Assembly: GCA_963819175.1 (NCBI GenBank)
Contig: CAWFVJ010000025.1
Span: forward strand, 183,089-247,088
Reading direction: 5' to 3'
Length of the DNA: 64,000 nucleotides
From: CAWBRT01 sp963819175
Lineage (GTDB): Bacteria > Acidobacteriota > Terriglobia > Terriglobales > Acidobacteriaceae
A program made the position numbers and the translations under genes. Below the pieces are notes generated by a model. It saw only the letters and a program-made list of their open reading frames with translations. It made no database searches and had not been told where the DNA came from. Shown piece after piece: positions 44,287 through 52,592 of this stretch; position 1 is the stretch's first letter, and every line of letters begins with the position of its first letter.

Positions 44287-45578
44287 TTCTTTGCGGCAAC
44301 ACTTTCCGTGACTAGCTGCATGCCTTCTTGCAGTCCTCCTCCAGTCACTTCTGTCAGCCGCCCGTCGGTTAATCCCACACTGACGGGTATAGGTACAAGC
44401 CGGTCATCTCGGATTGTCCAGACCTGCTGCGTCTTTCCTTTTGGCTGAGCCGGAGCCGCTTGTGATGAGTTTCCGGGTGGTGGTCCAGGGAGCAAACTGG
44501 CGACGATTCCACGTTTCGGCTGCGGTTGAACCAGGGCAGGGGGCATGAACCGCAGTGCCGCATTGGGCACTAACAGTACGTTCTTGCGTTGGGTGGTCGC
44601 GATCTCGGCAGTCGCGGTCATCCCTGGCCGCAAGCTCAGGTCATCATTGTTGACCTTCAGCACGGTCGGGTATGAAACGACATTGTCTTTCGTCTGCGAA
44701 CCATAGGCGACACGGCTGACACTGGCGGCGTATTTCCGGCCGGGATATGCGTCAACCGTGAACGTGGCACTTTGACCCATCCCAACACTGCCGACGTCGG
44801 CTTCATCCACATATACCTTTAGCTCCATATGTTGAAGATCCTCGGCGATAACGAAAAGGGTAGCAACTTGCAGCGAGGCCGCAACCGTCTGGCCTGGCTC
44901 AACGCTGCGCGTGAGCACTACGCCGTCTATCGGTGAACGAATGGAGGCCTTGGCAAGATTCGTTTCATCGGAACTCAAGGTAGCGCGTGCTTCGTTGATA
45001 GATGCTGCCACACTCAACTGGTCTGCCTGCGCGCGAGCCAGCGTTGCTTCGGCCGTCTCCATCTCCGCCTTTGACGGAACTTTGCCCCCGGATATTCGCG
45101 AAACCTGCCGCAGCCGCTCTAAGTTCGCGGATGCCTCTTTGACAGTCGCTGCCGATTGTGCGGCTTTCGCCTCCGATGAGGCCAATGTGGCTCGTGACTT
45201 TGTAATCTGGTCCTTTAGCTTCGCCTCGTCAAGGCGTGCCAGCACTTGCCTTTTCTTCACTCGATCGTTTTCCTGGACGAATACCGCTTCAACGATTCCG
45301 GAGAGTTCGCTGCCCACATCGACTTTATTCTTTGGCTGCAAGTTACCTGTAGCCGAAACCGTCACCGCGAGGTCGCCACGTGTAACCGGTTCCGTGCGGT
45401 AGTGTTCTGCCCCAGACGTGCCAGCTCCTCGCAGAATGAAGTATCCCAGTATGACTGTAGATACCAAGAAGACGGTCGCGCCAAACTTAAAAGCGTACCT
45501 GTTTGCCCACCGCGCCTTAGTTCGGGCCGCTAGAAGCTGGGATATGTCCTCGTTCTGCTGAACAGCCGTATTGATCAT
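44283..45578 (-). CDS. MacA/HlyD-family periplasmic adaptor
   Basis: This 431-aa protein has one N-terminal helix (FKFGATVFLVSTVILGYFIL), a lipoyl-like half (VTVSATGNLQPKNKVDVGSE) and a coiled-coil hairpin (about 105-190). The second lipoyl half (VVLTRSVEPGQTVAASL) is followed by a beta-barrel with LRPGMTATAEI. It joins the inner-membrane pump to an outer-membrane channel. The gene overlaps the outer-membrane factor end by about 60 bases. Confidence 0.9.
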   Translation of the reverse strand: MINTAVQQNEDISQLLAARTKARWANRYAFKFGATVFLVSTVILGYFILRGAGTSGAEHYRTEPVTRGDLAVTVSATGNLQPKNKVDVGSELSGIVEAVFVQENDRVKKRQVLARLDEAKLKDQITKSRATLASSEAKAAQSAATVKEASANLERLRQVSRISGGKVPSKAEMETAEATLARAQADQLSVAASINEARATLSSDETNLAKASIRSPIDGVVLTRSVEPGQTVAASLQVATLFVIAEDLQHMELKVYVDEADVGSVGMGQSATFTVDAYPGRKYAASVSRVAYGSQTKDNVVSYPTVLKVNNDDLSLRPGMTATAEIATTQRKNVLLVPNAALRFMPPALVQPQPKRGIVASLLPGPPPGNSSQAAPAQPKGKTQQVWTIRDDRLVPIPVSVGLTDGRLTEVTGGGLQEGMQLVTESVAAKK

Positions 45579-47088
45579 GAGTGATTACCTTGGGTTTGAC
45601 TTTGGCCGTCACCGTACTTGAAGACCATCCGCCACCCATTGCTTTGTACAGCTTGATGAGAGCCGTGACCCGGTCACCCTCGGTTGTTGCGATACTGTCC
45701 TCGATTGACAGGGCCGTCCGTTCCGTGTCCAGCACCGTCTGGAAGTCGGTGAGCCCGGCGCTGTAACGGTTACGGGCAAGCAATGCCGCGTTGTGGGCTG
45801 CTCCAAGGGCGGTATTCAAGGCGGCCAGTCGCTGACGGTTCTTTTCAAAAGACACCAGAGCGTTTTCGACATCTTCCAAAGCGGTCAGGACGGTCGACTC
45901 GTAGGTGGCGACGGCCCGCTCTTGGATGGCGCTTTGAATATTGATCTGTTGCCTAATCCGCCCGCCGTCGAAGATCGTTTGCGCGCGCTGCCCGCCCATG
46001 TCCCGATGGAAGTGCCGCTACTCAGCGCGCCGGTTATCAGCTCTGCTCCAATCGATCCTGTCAGGCTGAAAGCTTGGGTATCGCGCTGCCCGCGCCTTCG
46101 CGAGGCGAGCGGTTTCGGCAATAATCCTCTGCTCGGCTGCTTTCACATCGGGACGTTGGCGAAGGATTTCGGCTGGAATCCCAACCGCAACTTGATCTGG
46201 GACCGGCAGGATTGGTGCTGAGACAGCAAGTTGCTCTTTGAGCGTGCCGGGCGAGAGCCCGAGCAGAATCCCCAGCCGATGTTGCGCCTGTGCAACGCTG
46301 GTTTCGAGGCTTGGAATCTGGGCGCCTGTTTGTGCGAGATTTGTGCGGGCCTGTTCAACATCGACACTGCTGACTAGTCCTGCCTCGGCTCGCCATTCTG
46401 TAATCTGTGCTGTTTGCGCCTGACTGGCCTCATTCTCACGGGCGATCCGGAGCCGTTTTTGAAAGGTTCGCAGATCGCTATAATTCGACGCCACCTCAGC
46501 CACGAGTGAAACCTGGGTACTATAAAAGTCATTTTGAGTCGCTTGCAAGTCTGCCTGTGCGCCCTTCAGCGCATATCGTTTGCTGCCAAAGACATCCGGC
46601 TCCCAACTGGCGTCGAGGGCTGCCGAGTACAAGTTGCCGCTGCTGGCACTGGCAGCGGAGCCGCCGGCTACTATGGCGCCTTGCGGACCGGAGGAACCTC
46701 CTATTGCCTGCTGGCCGGAAATTGATCCTGATGCACCGATAGTCGGAAGCCGGTTGGCGGCGGCGAGATTCCGTTGCGCCCGGGCTTCGCGCAAACGGGC
46801 TTGGGCAATACGAACGTTAGGGTTCGCTCTTAATGCCTGTTCGATCAGGCTGGACAGTGTCGAATCGCCGAACCGCAACCACCATTGCGAGAGATCTCCT
46901 GATAAGGCCTGCACAGTGCTTTGTCCAACACTGCTCCATGCCGGCGGAGTAGTTGTGGGGCTGCCAGCCTTTGCCTTTGTTGTCCGGGTCGCGCATCCGG
47001 CAAGCGTGAGCAAGATTAACGAAACAACTATATGTCGAGCCCAGAGTCTGTAACCGTCAAATGCTCTGCCCTGAACACATGCCTTCAT
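45517..47088 (-). pseudogene. NodT/TolC-type outer-membrane efflux lipoprotein, two frameshifts
   Basis: The first part runs from ATG 47088 with lipobox LTLAGCATR. It has LRANPNVRIAQARLREARAQ and VEQARTNLAQTGAQIPSLE to ARYPSF. A one-base shift near 46068 leads to SLTGSIGAELITGALSSGTS. A second near 45985 leads to AQTIFDGGRIRQQINIQSAI and the rest of the channel domain (NRYSAGLTDFQTVLDTERTA). Joined, they make a normal RND/MacAB outer-membrane factor of about 520 aa. As written the pump lacks an intact exit duct. A GTAAA-N5-GTAAA box lies about 95 bases upstream. Confidence 0.85.
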
Positions 47089-47180
47089 GGTCCACCTGTG
47101 TGCCTGACCTTGCATTGGCACTTACACCCCATTAGACAGGAAACAGCCACGACACTCCGTAAAGAGTCAGTTCATGAACT

Positions 47181-47195
47181 GTAAAGATATGTAAA
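47181..47195. promoter_or_regulatory. CpxR-type box A
   Basis: GTAAAGATATGTAAA, an exact GTAAA-N5-GTAAA. It is upstream of the efflux operon and just past the receiver gene. Confidence 0.6.
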
Positions 47196-47213
47196 GTCAC
47201 GAGAAGACTACGG

Positions 47214-47663
47214 TCACTGTCGTATCAAAATCGGCTGGAGCACGGCCATCAGTGCCTCTATTAATGAGGACTTGGAGATTAGAGCGAGTACTCCACAAGC
47301 TTTACACCTGCGTTGAAGCTCTGGCGAGTTTTCTGCCGACATCAGGACGATGCTGGTGGCAGGAAAGTGTTTCAACACGATAGCCGCTGATGCCAGCCCA
47401 TCTAGGTAAGGCATGTTTACGTCCATTAGTAGCACGTCTGGTTTATACTCTGCTACCGCATCGAGAGCTTCGGCGCCATCATTGGCCCGTCCTACCACTT
47501 GAATGGAACCTTCTGTTTCCAAAAGAGTGCAGACGATCTCGAGGAATTCAGGGCAGTCGTCTACAACGACAATCCGAAGGAACCTTAACCGTGTATTCGC
47601 ACGCGCGGGGTCGTCAACTGGGGAGTCGCAATGCAGATCGTTACCGTGCTCTAGTTCTGGCAT
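47214..47663 (-). CDS. stand-alone response-regulator receiver
   Basis: In this 149-aa protein a 27-residue leader is followed by a CheY-like receiver only. It shows the acidic pair in IVVVDDCPEF, the phospho-acceptor Asp in VLLMDVNMPYLDG, Ser/Ala at the switch strand (IVLMSAENS) and Lys in ALISKSSLIEA. No output domain is present. It resembles NarL-type receivers that have lost their helix-turn-helix. It sits between the efflux operon and the secreted acidic protein, with a CpxR-type box about 75 bases upstream. Confidence 0.8.
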   Translation of the reverse strand: MPELEHGNDLHCDSPVDDPARANTRLRFLRIVVVDDCPEFLEIVCTLLETEGSIQVVGRANDGAEALDAVAEYKPDVLLMDVNMPYLDGLASAAIVLKHFPATSIVLMSAENSPELQRRCKACGVLALISKSSLIEALMAVLQPILIRQ

Positions 47664-47681
47664 ACTGTGTCCTTCCCAAAT

Positions 47682-48248
47682 TTACAAACTTGACTGCTGT
47701 AAACACTCGGAATGCCAAATAGCTTCCCTAATTGCAGGTAAAGTTATGTGAAGCCATCTGGTCACGAAAATGGTCCCCGTATTGGTTTGAATGGTTGTGC
47801 CATTGACGGTCAAAGAAGTGCTCGACTTGTCTAGCGAACTCAGCAGACCTGTGCTCCGGAGTTCTACATACTCTGGTGCAGTTTCTGAATCGTCACGAAG
47901 GTTGTCTTGGCTGAGTCGAGATAGCCCGAAGCGAGACTGTTCGGGGCTGTGACCGCCGAAGCCGCAATCGGAGCTATACAGCGCAGGACCGCCCTCGAAT
48001 GGGCCGAGACACTCCAGCATCATTGCCAAGTCCAGCGTGTTCATCTCGACGTCCACGTCCACGTCCTCGTCGTCGGGCGTTGGCTCCTCGGGAGCATCGG
48101 AGTCGAAAGCAGAGACGGGGACGCTGCTGGGGCCGGCCTGACTGGCGCTGGTTGCCGTCGGGTTCTTGTCAACGCCGCCGGCCGAAAGAATGATCCCGTT
48201 CATTGGGAACAGGCAAAAGAGCAGTGCGCATCGTGCAAGTGCCTTCAT
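47682..48248 (-). CDS. secreted acidic protein of unknown function
   Basis: This 188-aa protein has a signal peptide (KALARCALLFCLFPMNGIIL). An Asp/Glu-rich linker follows (APEEPTPDDEDVDVDVEM). The C-terminal part has LDLAMMLECLGPFEGG and repeats of Ser/Thr/Leu. The ATG at 48248 is chosen because the signal peptide begins there; a 47-codon longer frame would overlap the protease gene end. No family is recognised. CpxR-type box B overlaps its 3' end. Confidence 0.6.
   Translation of the reverse strand: MKALARCALLFCLFPMNGIILSAGGVDKNPTATSASQAGPSSVPVSAFDSDAPEEPTPDDEDVDVDVEMNTLDLAMMLECLGPFEGGPALYSSDCGFGGHSPEQSRFGLSRLSQDNLRDDSETAPEYVELRSTGLLSSLDKSSTSLTVNGTTIQTNTGTIFVTRWLHITLPAIREAIWHSECLQQSSL
47738..47752. 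promoter_or_regulatory. CpxR-type box B
   Basis: GTAAAGTTATGTGAA (one deviation in the second half), about 75 bases upstream of the lone receiver gene. Confidence 0.5.
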
Positions 48249-48321
48249 AAGCAGTCTCAATCCCCAATCACATTCAGAGCCCGCGCGCCTCACGTCGGCG
48301 GCGTCGAAGAGAAGCGCGCGG

Positions 48322-49851
48322 CTAGCTGGTCTCCAGCACCAGGAAATACATTTCTCCCCGCCGCTCAACCTGGAGCACGAGCGGAGCATCGTTGGGAGCG
48401 GTAGTTAAATACGCCAGCAGGTCTTCCAGACAACCGACAGCGTGGTTGTTGACGGCGTGAATGACGTCTCCGGGTTCCGGAGTCTCGCCCACATACATCG
48501 AGCCGGATGTCCGCGCCGCGACCACAACGCCGGATGGGACGCGCAGCCCCTGGCTCAGGGCGGCTTGCCGGTTCACCGTTACGGCCACGACCCCAAGTTT
48601 AGGGAGAACGCTGTTTTCGCTCACCGGATCGGCAAGCCCTGGCGGATCGTGGGGCCGGTCTTCCACCATGACGTTTGCCGCAATGCGGTTCGCTCCCCGC
48701 AGCACCGCGATCGCCGCGCTCTCGCCGACGCGCACCTGGAACAGCGCCTTCGCGAACTGCGGCACATCCTGAATCGGCCTGCCGGCGAACGTTTCGACGA
48801 TGTCTCCGATCCTGAGTCCGGCGCGCTCGGCCGGCCCACCGGGCGTGACGTCCTCGATGACGACGCCGAGGGTCTTCGGAAGGGCGAGGCCGGCGGCCAA
48901 CTCCGGCGTGAGCGTTTTCAGAAACACCCCGATTTGTCCCCGCCGTACCCGGCCCTGCGCCCGTAACTGCGCAACCACGCTTTGCACGAGGTCGCCCGGA
49001 ACCGCGAAGCCCACGCCCTCGCTCCCGCCGGACTGGCTCATAATGAACGTATTGATTCCAACCAGCCGCCCATGCGTGTCGACTAGAGGCCCGCCCGAGT
49101 TGCCCGGGTTGATGGCCGCGTCCGTCTGTATGTAGACGTGAGGATCGTCGCGCGCGAGCTGCCTTGCCACCGAACTGACGATCCCCATGCTGACCGAGTT
49201 CTCCAGCCCCAGCGGGCTTCCCAAGGCGAGCACGAGTTCTCCCTGGCGCAGGTCGTCGGAGTCGCGGATATTCAGATACTCCAACCCCGTCGCCTCCACT
49301 TTCAGCAGCGCGAGATCGCTGAAGCGATCCACGCCGACCAGCTTCGCCTCGAGCACCGCCTCGCGGCAGCGGGCCGGATCGTCGCCGCATGCGCTCGCGC
49401 GGCCATCTTCGCCCGTCTTGGCTGCCTTCGCGCGAACACGAATGCGATGAGCCCCTTCGACGACATGCGCATTGGTCACAATCAATCCGTCAGCCGACAG
49501 CACCACGCCCGAGCCGATACCACGCTCGCGGGAGAAGACCTTCATCTGCCTGCTATCGCTGGTGCCTTCGATGTTGAAGCCAGTCGCGCTGACCTGCACC
49601 ACCGACGCGCTGACACGGGTAACGACTTCCTGCAGCGAAGCACTCAAGGACGCAAGATCCGCCGCGTGTCTCGGCCTCGTTGTTTGTGTCCTATTTTCGA
49701 TCGCGCTGGCCACGAGCGTCCGCCCTGCGAGGCACAACAGCAGAAGCGCCGCCGTGATCAGCTTCCTCGTGTATTCCCCGAGTCGCGGGCTTTGCAAAGG
49801 ATGGCTGACCATATGCGCCATCCGCCGGGTGGTGGTGAAAGCAGTATTCAT
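48322..49851 (-). CDS. DegP/HtrA-family periplasmic serine protease
   Basis: This 509-aa protein has an N-terminal membrane or signal segment (LITAALLLLCLAGRTLVASA). The trypsin-like domain has the catalytic triad His in IVTNAHVVEG, Asp in SDLALLKVE and Ser in INPGNSGGPL. Two PDZ domains follow (VIEDVTPGGPAERAGLRIGD, then a C-terminal one around DVIHAVNNHAVG). HtrA proteases refold or degrade damaged envelope proteins. In enterobacteria degP is a classic CpxR target, and a CpxR-type box lies 57 bases upstream of this start. Confidence 0.92.
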   Translation of the reverse strand: MNTAFTTTRRMAHMVSHPLQSPRLGEYTRKLITAALLLLCLAGRTLVASAIENRTQTTRPRHAADLASLSASLQEVVTRVSASVVQVSATGFNIEGTSDSRQMKVFSRERGIGSGVVLSADGLIVTNAHVVEGAHRIRVRAKAAKTGEDGRASACGDDPARCREAVLEAKLVGVDRFSDLALLKVEATGLEYLNIRDSDDLRQGELVLALGSPLGLENSVSMGIVSSVARQLARDDPHVYIQTDAAINPGNSGGPLVDTHGRLVGINTFIMSQSGGSEGVGFAVPGDLVQSVVAQLRAQGRVRRGQIGVFLKTLTPELAAGLALPKTLGVVIEDVTPGGPAERAGLRIGDIVETFAGRPIQDVPQFAKALFQVRVGESAAIAVLRGANRIAANVMVEDRPHDPPGLADPVSENSVLPKLGVVAVTVNRQAALSQGLRVPSGVVVAARTSGSMYVGETPEPGDVIHAVNNHAVGCLEDLLAYLTTAPNDAPLVLQVERRGEMYFLVLETS

Positions 49852-49907
49852 TCACTCCATGAAACCACCTCGACCGACGCATGCAGGCAAAGAGTAGGTT
49901 AAGGAAC

Positions 49908-49922
49908 GTAAAGTTCTGTGAA
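49908..49922. promoter_or_regulatory. CpxR-type box C
   Basis: GTAAAGTTCTGTGAA, 57 bases upstream of the HtrA-type protease start. Confidence 0.6.
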
Positions 49923-50140
49923 ATCGTACTTGGCAGCGAAAAAACTCAGCGGCGTCCGGAATCGGCTGCCGCTGAAGTCATGCATCTGGTTGCGAACCAG
50001 AATCAGGCGTTTGTGGGAAGGAGCGACTGTAGAATGGAATGTTACTGATCCAGAGCACTTGCTGACTCAAGATCGCCCGCTCCCCTTCACTAGAAGACCA
50101 CGCCAGGGGGAAGAGTGCTGTTAAGAGTTAGCGAAGAACT

Positions 50141-50155
50141 GTAAAGTTGCGTAAA
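50141..50155. promoter_or_regulatory. CpxR-type box D
   Basis: GTAAAGTTGCGTAAA, an exact match, in the spacer between the protease and the sensor kinase gene end. The 49852-50312 spacer contains no gene I can support. Confidence 0.6.
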
Positions 50156-50312
50156 CCAGCAATGCCGAGAGGAAAGTTGATAGCCTGACGGAGGTGGACT
50201 GGGACGCGCCATCGCGATCTCAGGTATGCGCGAAAAGGATGGGAAAATGCAGGCCGCGCGCATACAGGAGCCACCAGCCAGAGCACAAAGCTGCTCTGGT
50301 GAGAAATGCGGG

Positions 50313-51683
50313 CTAGGACTGGCAAGGAATTGCGACCGTGATGATCAATCCTCCGCCCTCGGCGTTGGCGGCTTTGACCGAACCACCGTGCAGTTGGATG
50401 GCGCGCGCGGTGATCGCCAAGCCGAGCCCTGTCCCGCCAGTCTTCCGGGAGCGGTCGTCTCCCACGCGGTAAAAGGGCTCGAAGATGTGCGCCAGCTCTT
50501 CTGCGGGTACTCCCGGACCATGGTCCTGCACGGTGAGCACCGCCACGCGCGTTCGCGCATCCCTTTCCACCTGCAGGTTGACGAGCACATCGCTGCCTGA
50601 CTCGGTGTAAGAGACCGCGTTGCGCAATACGTTTTCCACTGCGCGTCGCAGCAATTCGCGGTTGGCCGCGACGGAACAATCCTGCATTTCGCCGCATCGC
50701 ACGCGGGAGTTCTTATCGCGCGCCTCGAAGTCGGCGTCTTCTGCGACCTCGCGAATGAACCCCTGCAAATCGACCTCTTCTTTCTCCGTGTCGGTGGCGG
50801 AGCTTTCCAATTGCGAAAGGTGCAGGATCTCGCCGATGAGGTCATCCAGCCGCTTCGCCTCGAGTTCAATGCGGTCGAGAGCTGGCTGCGCTGGAGATTC
50901 ACTCTTTCGGCGCGCGATGTCGAGTGCGACAGACAGGCGGGCCAGCGGCGAACGCAGCTCGTGCGAGACATCCGACATGAGCCGGCGTTGTGCCTTCACG
51001 AGCGACTCCAGTTGCTCGGCCATACGGTTGAAAGCCTGTACCAGGCTGAAAACCTCGTCTTTGCCCTTGTCGCGCATCACCGGCACGCGCGCCGAAAGAT
51101 CGCCGCTGCCAAGCTTCTGCGCGGCGCGCCGCAGCCGCACGAGCGGAACCGTCAGGTACTTGGCCAGCAGGTAACAGATCACGCCGGAGACGAACACCAG
51201 GATGGCGAATCGCTGCACGTCGAAATTGCGCGGCGGCGGTGGCAGCCGGCCTTCCAGCAGTGGACCGGGTATCAGCGCCAGCACGCGGTACTCGCGCCCG
51301 CTGCGGCCTTGGGCGGTGAATGAGGCGAGCAGCGGACTGTTGGGCTTGCGTGGGAAGTCGCCGACGGCGGGTACGGCGATCGCATCGACATTGGCAGGCG
51401 GGGCATCGCCAGCGAGGAGTCGGCCCTGCGAATCGAGCAGGCTTAGGTGGATGTCGTACCTCTGCCGCATCGAGTCGGCGATCCTGCTCGCCGCAGCGGC
51501 GCCCTCCGCCTCGAACTGGACAGCCATCTGGTTCGCATACAGCTCAAGTGCGCTGCTGGCGACGTTGCGCCACAGAACCACCGAAGGTGGTGTGCCCTGC
51601 CACGGCATCAGCAGCATCGTCGCCAGAATCGACAAGGCGAAGGCCAGGGTGAAGCAGAGAAAAATTTTCTGGAAAACGGTCAT
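50313..51683 (-). CDS. CpxA-like sensor histidine kinase
   Basis: This 456-aa kinase has a first helix (KIFLCFTLAFALSILATMLL), a periplasmic sensor of about 130 residues and a second helix (FAILVFVSGVICYLLAKYL). HAMP, HisKA (SDVSHELRSPLARLSVALD) and the ATPase domain (NVLRNAVSY, GTGLGLAITARAI) follow. The layout and 3' position behind an OmpR-type regulator resemble CpxA. The ATG at 51683 lies 4 bases after the regulator stop; the longer frame from 51815 would overlap it. It probably senses envelope damage, by context. Confidence 0.85.
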   Translation of the reverse strand: MTVFQKIFLCFTLAFALSILATMLLMPWQGTPPSVVLWRNVASSALELYANQMAVQFEAEGAAAASRIADSMRQRYDIHLSLLDSQGRLLAGDAPPANVDAIAVPAVGDFPRKPNSPLLASFTAQGRSGREYRVLALIPGPLLEGRLPPPPRNFDVQRFAILVFVSGVICYLLAKYLTVPLVRLRRAAQKLGSGDLSARVPVMRDKGKDEVFSLVQAFNRMAEQLESLVKAQRRLMSDVSHELRSPLARLSVALDIARRKSESPAQPALDRIELEAKRLDDLIGEILHLSQLESSATDTEKEEVDLQGFIREVAEDADFEARDKNSRVRCGEMQDCSVAANRELLRRAVENVLRNAVSYTESGSDVLVNLQVERDARTRVAVLTVQDHGPGVPAEELAHIFEPFYRVGDDRSRKTGGTGLGLAITARAIQLHGGSVKAANAEGGGLIITVAIPCQS

Positions 51684-51687
51684 CGAA

Positions 51688-52380
51688 TCAGCTGCACTCC
51701 TCCGGAAGAGCGTACAGATACCCCACGCTGCGCAGGGTCTTGATGCGGTCGCACTCTCCTCCGGCCCCGAGTTTCTTTCGGATCTTGCTGACATGCACGT
51801 CGATGCTGCGGTCAAAGGGAGACAGAACGCGGCCGAGCGCCAGCCGCGACAGCTCGTCGCGCTTGACCACCTTGCCGACGGACTGGAGCAGCGCCGCCAG
51901 GATGTTAAACTCCACAGCCGTCAGCTCGATACGAATGCCAGCGCGCGTGACCTCGCGCCGCGCTGGGTCGAGTTCAACATCGCCCACCACCAGCTTGCTC
52001 TCGTTGCCGCCCGGCGTGACCGCAGCCCGGCGAAGAATGGCCCGTATGCGAGCTACCAGCTCGCGCGGGTTGAACGGCTTGGGCAGGTAGTCGTCGGCGC
52101 CAAGTTCGAGACCGACGATGCGATCCACATCCGTCCCCTTAGCCGTCAGCAGAAGCACCGGGGTATTCGAAACGGCCCGCAGTTGCCGCAACACGTCTAG
52201 GCCGTTGAGTTTCGGCAGCATGATGTCGAGGATAACGATGGCGGCTTCGCCCGCCTGCGCGCGCGCCAGTCCCGTGCTGCCGTCGTGCGCGAATTCGACT
52301 TCCAGACTTTCGTCCTCAAGGTACTCGCGTACCAGCGCGCACAGTTCGACGTCGTCATCGATGACCAAAACGCGATCCAT
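51688..52380 (-). CDS. CpxR-like OmpR-family response regulator
   Basis: This 230-aa regulator has a receiver with RVLVIDDDVELC, the phospho-acceptor Asp in VILDIMLPKLNG and Lys in DDYLPKPFNPREL. A winged helix follows (VEFNILAALLQSVGKVVKRD, DVHVSKIRKKLG). The receiver resembles CpxR, and several GTAAA-N5-GTAAA sites surround this locus, two of them directly upstream of its own start. It is co-transcribed with the kinase. Confidence 0.88.
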   Translation of the reverse strand: MDRVLVIDDDVELCALVREYLEDESLEVEFAHDGSTGLARAQAGEAAIVILDIMLPKLNGLDVLRQLRAVSNTPVLLLTAKGTDVDRIVGLELGADDYLPKPFNPRELVARIRAILRRAAVTPGGNESKLVVGDVELDPARREVTRAGIRIELTAVEFNILAALLQSVGKVVKRDELSRLALGRVLSPFDRSIDVHVSKIRKKLGAGGECDRIKTLRSVGYLYALPEECS

Positions 52381-52434
52381 GTGAATATCCAGCCCTCTCT
52401 ATATTCCAACAAACGGGGCGCTTCGAACAGGCGG

Positions 52435-52471
52435 TTTACAAAACTTTACCCGCGATTCACAAACACTTTAC
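52435..52471. promoter_or_regulatory. CpxR-type boxes E and F (tandem, inverted)
   Basis: TTTACAAAACTTTAC (52435-52449) is an exact inverted GTAAA-N5-GTAAA. TTCAC-N6-TTTAC (52456-52471) follows. They sit in the divergent spacer between the response regulator and the secretin gene, so they could serve both. Confidence 0.6.
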
Positions 52472-52592
52472 CGCCGGCCTGTGAGGCACGTGTTCGGATA
52501 AGAGTACGCCAAAGGAAGGCGCCCGCTTCGGTCTTTTCGGCACAAGGCGTGGGCGACTTGAACGCCCTGGGCGAATTGCCGAGCGAGGTCGT

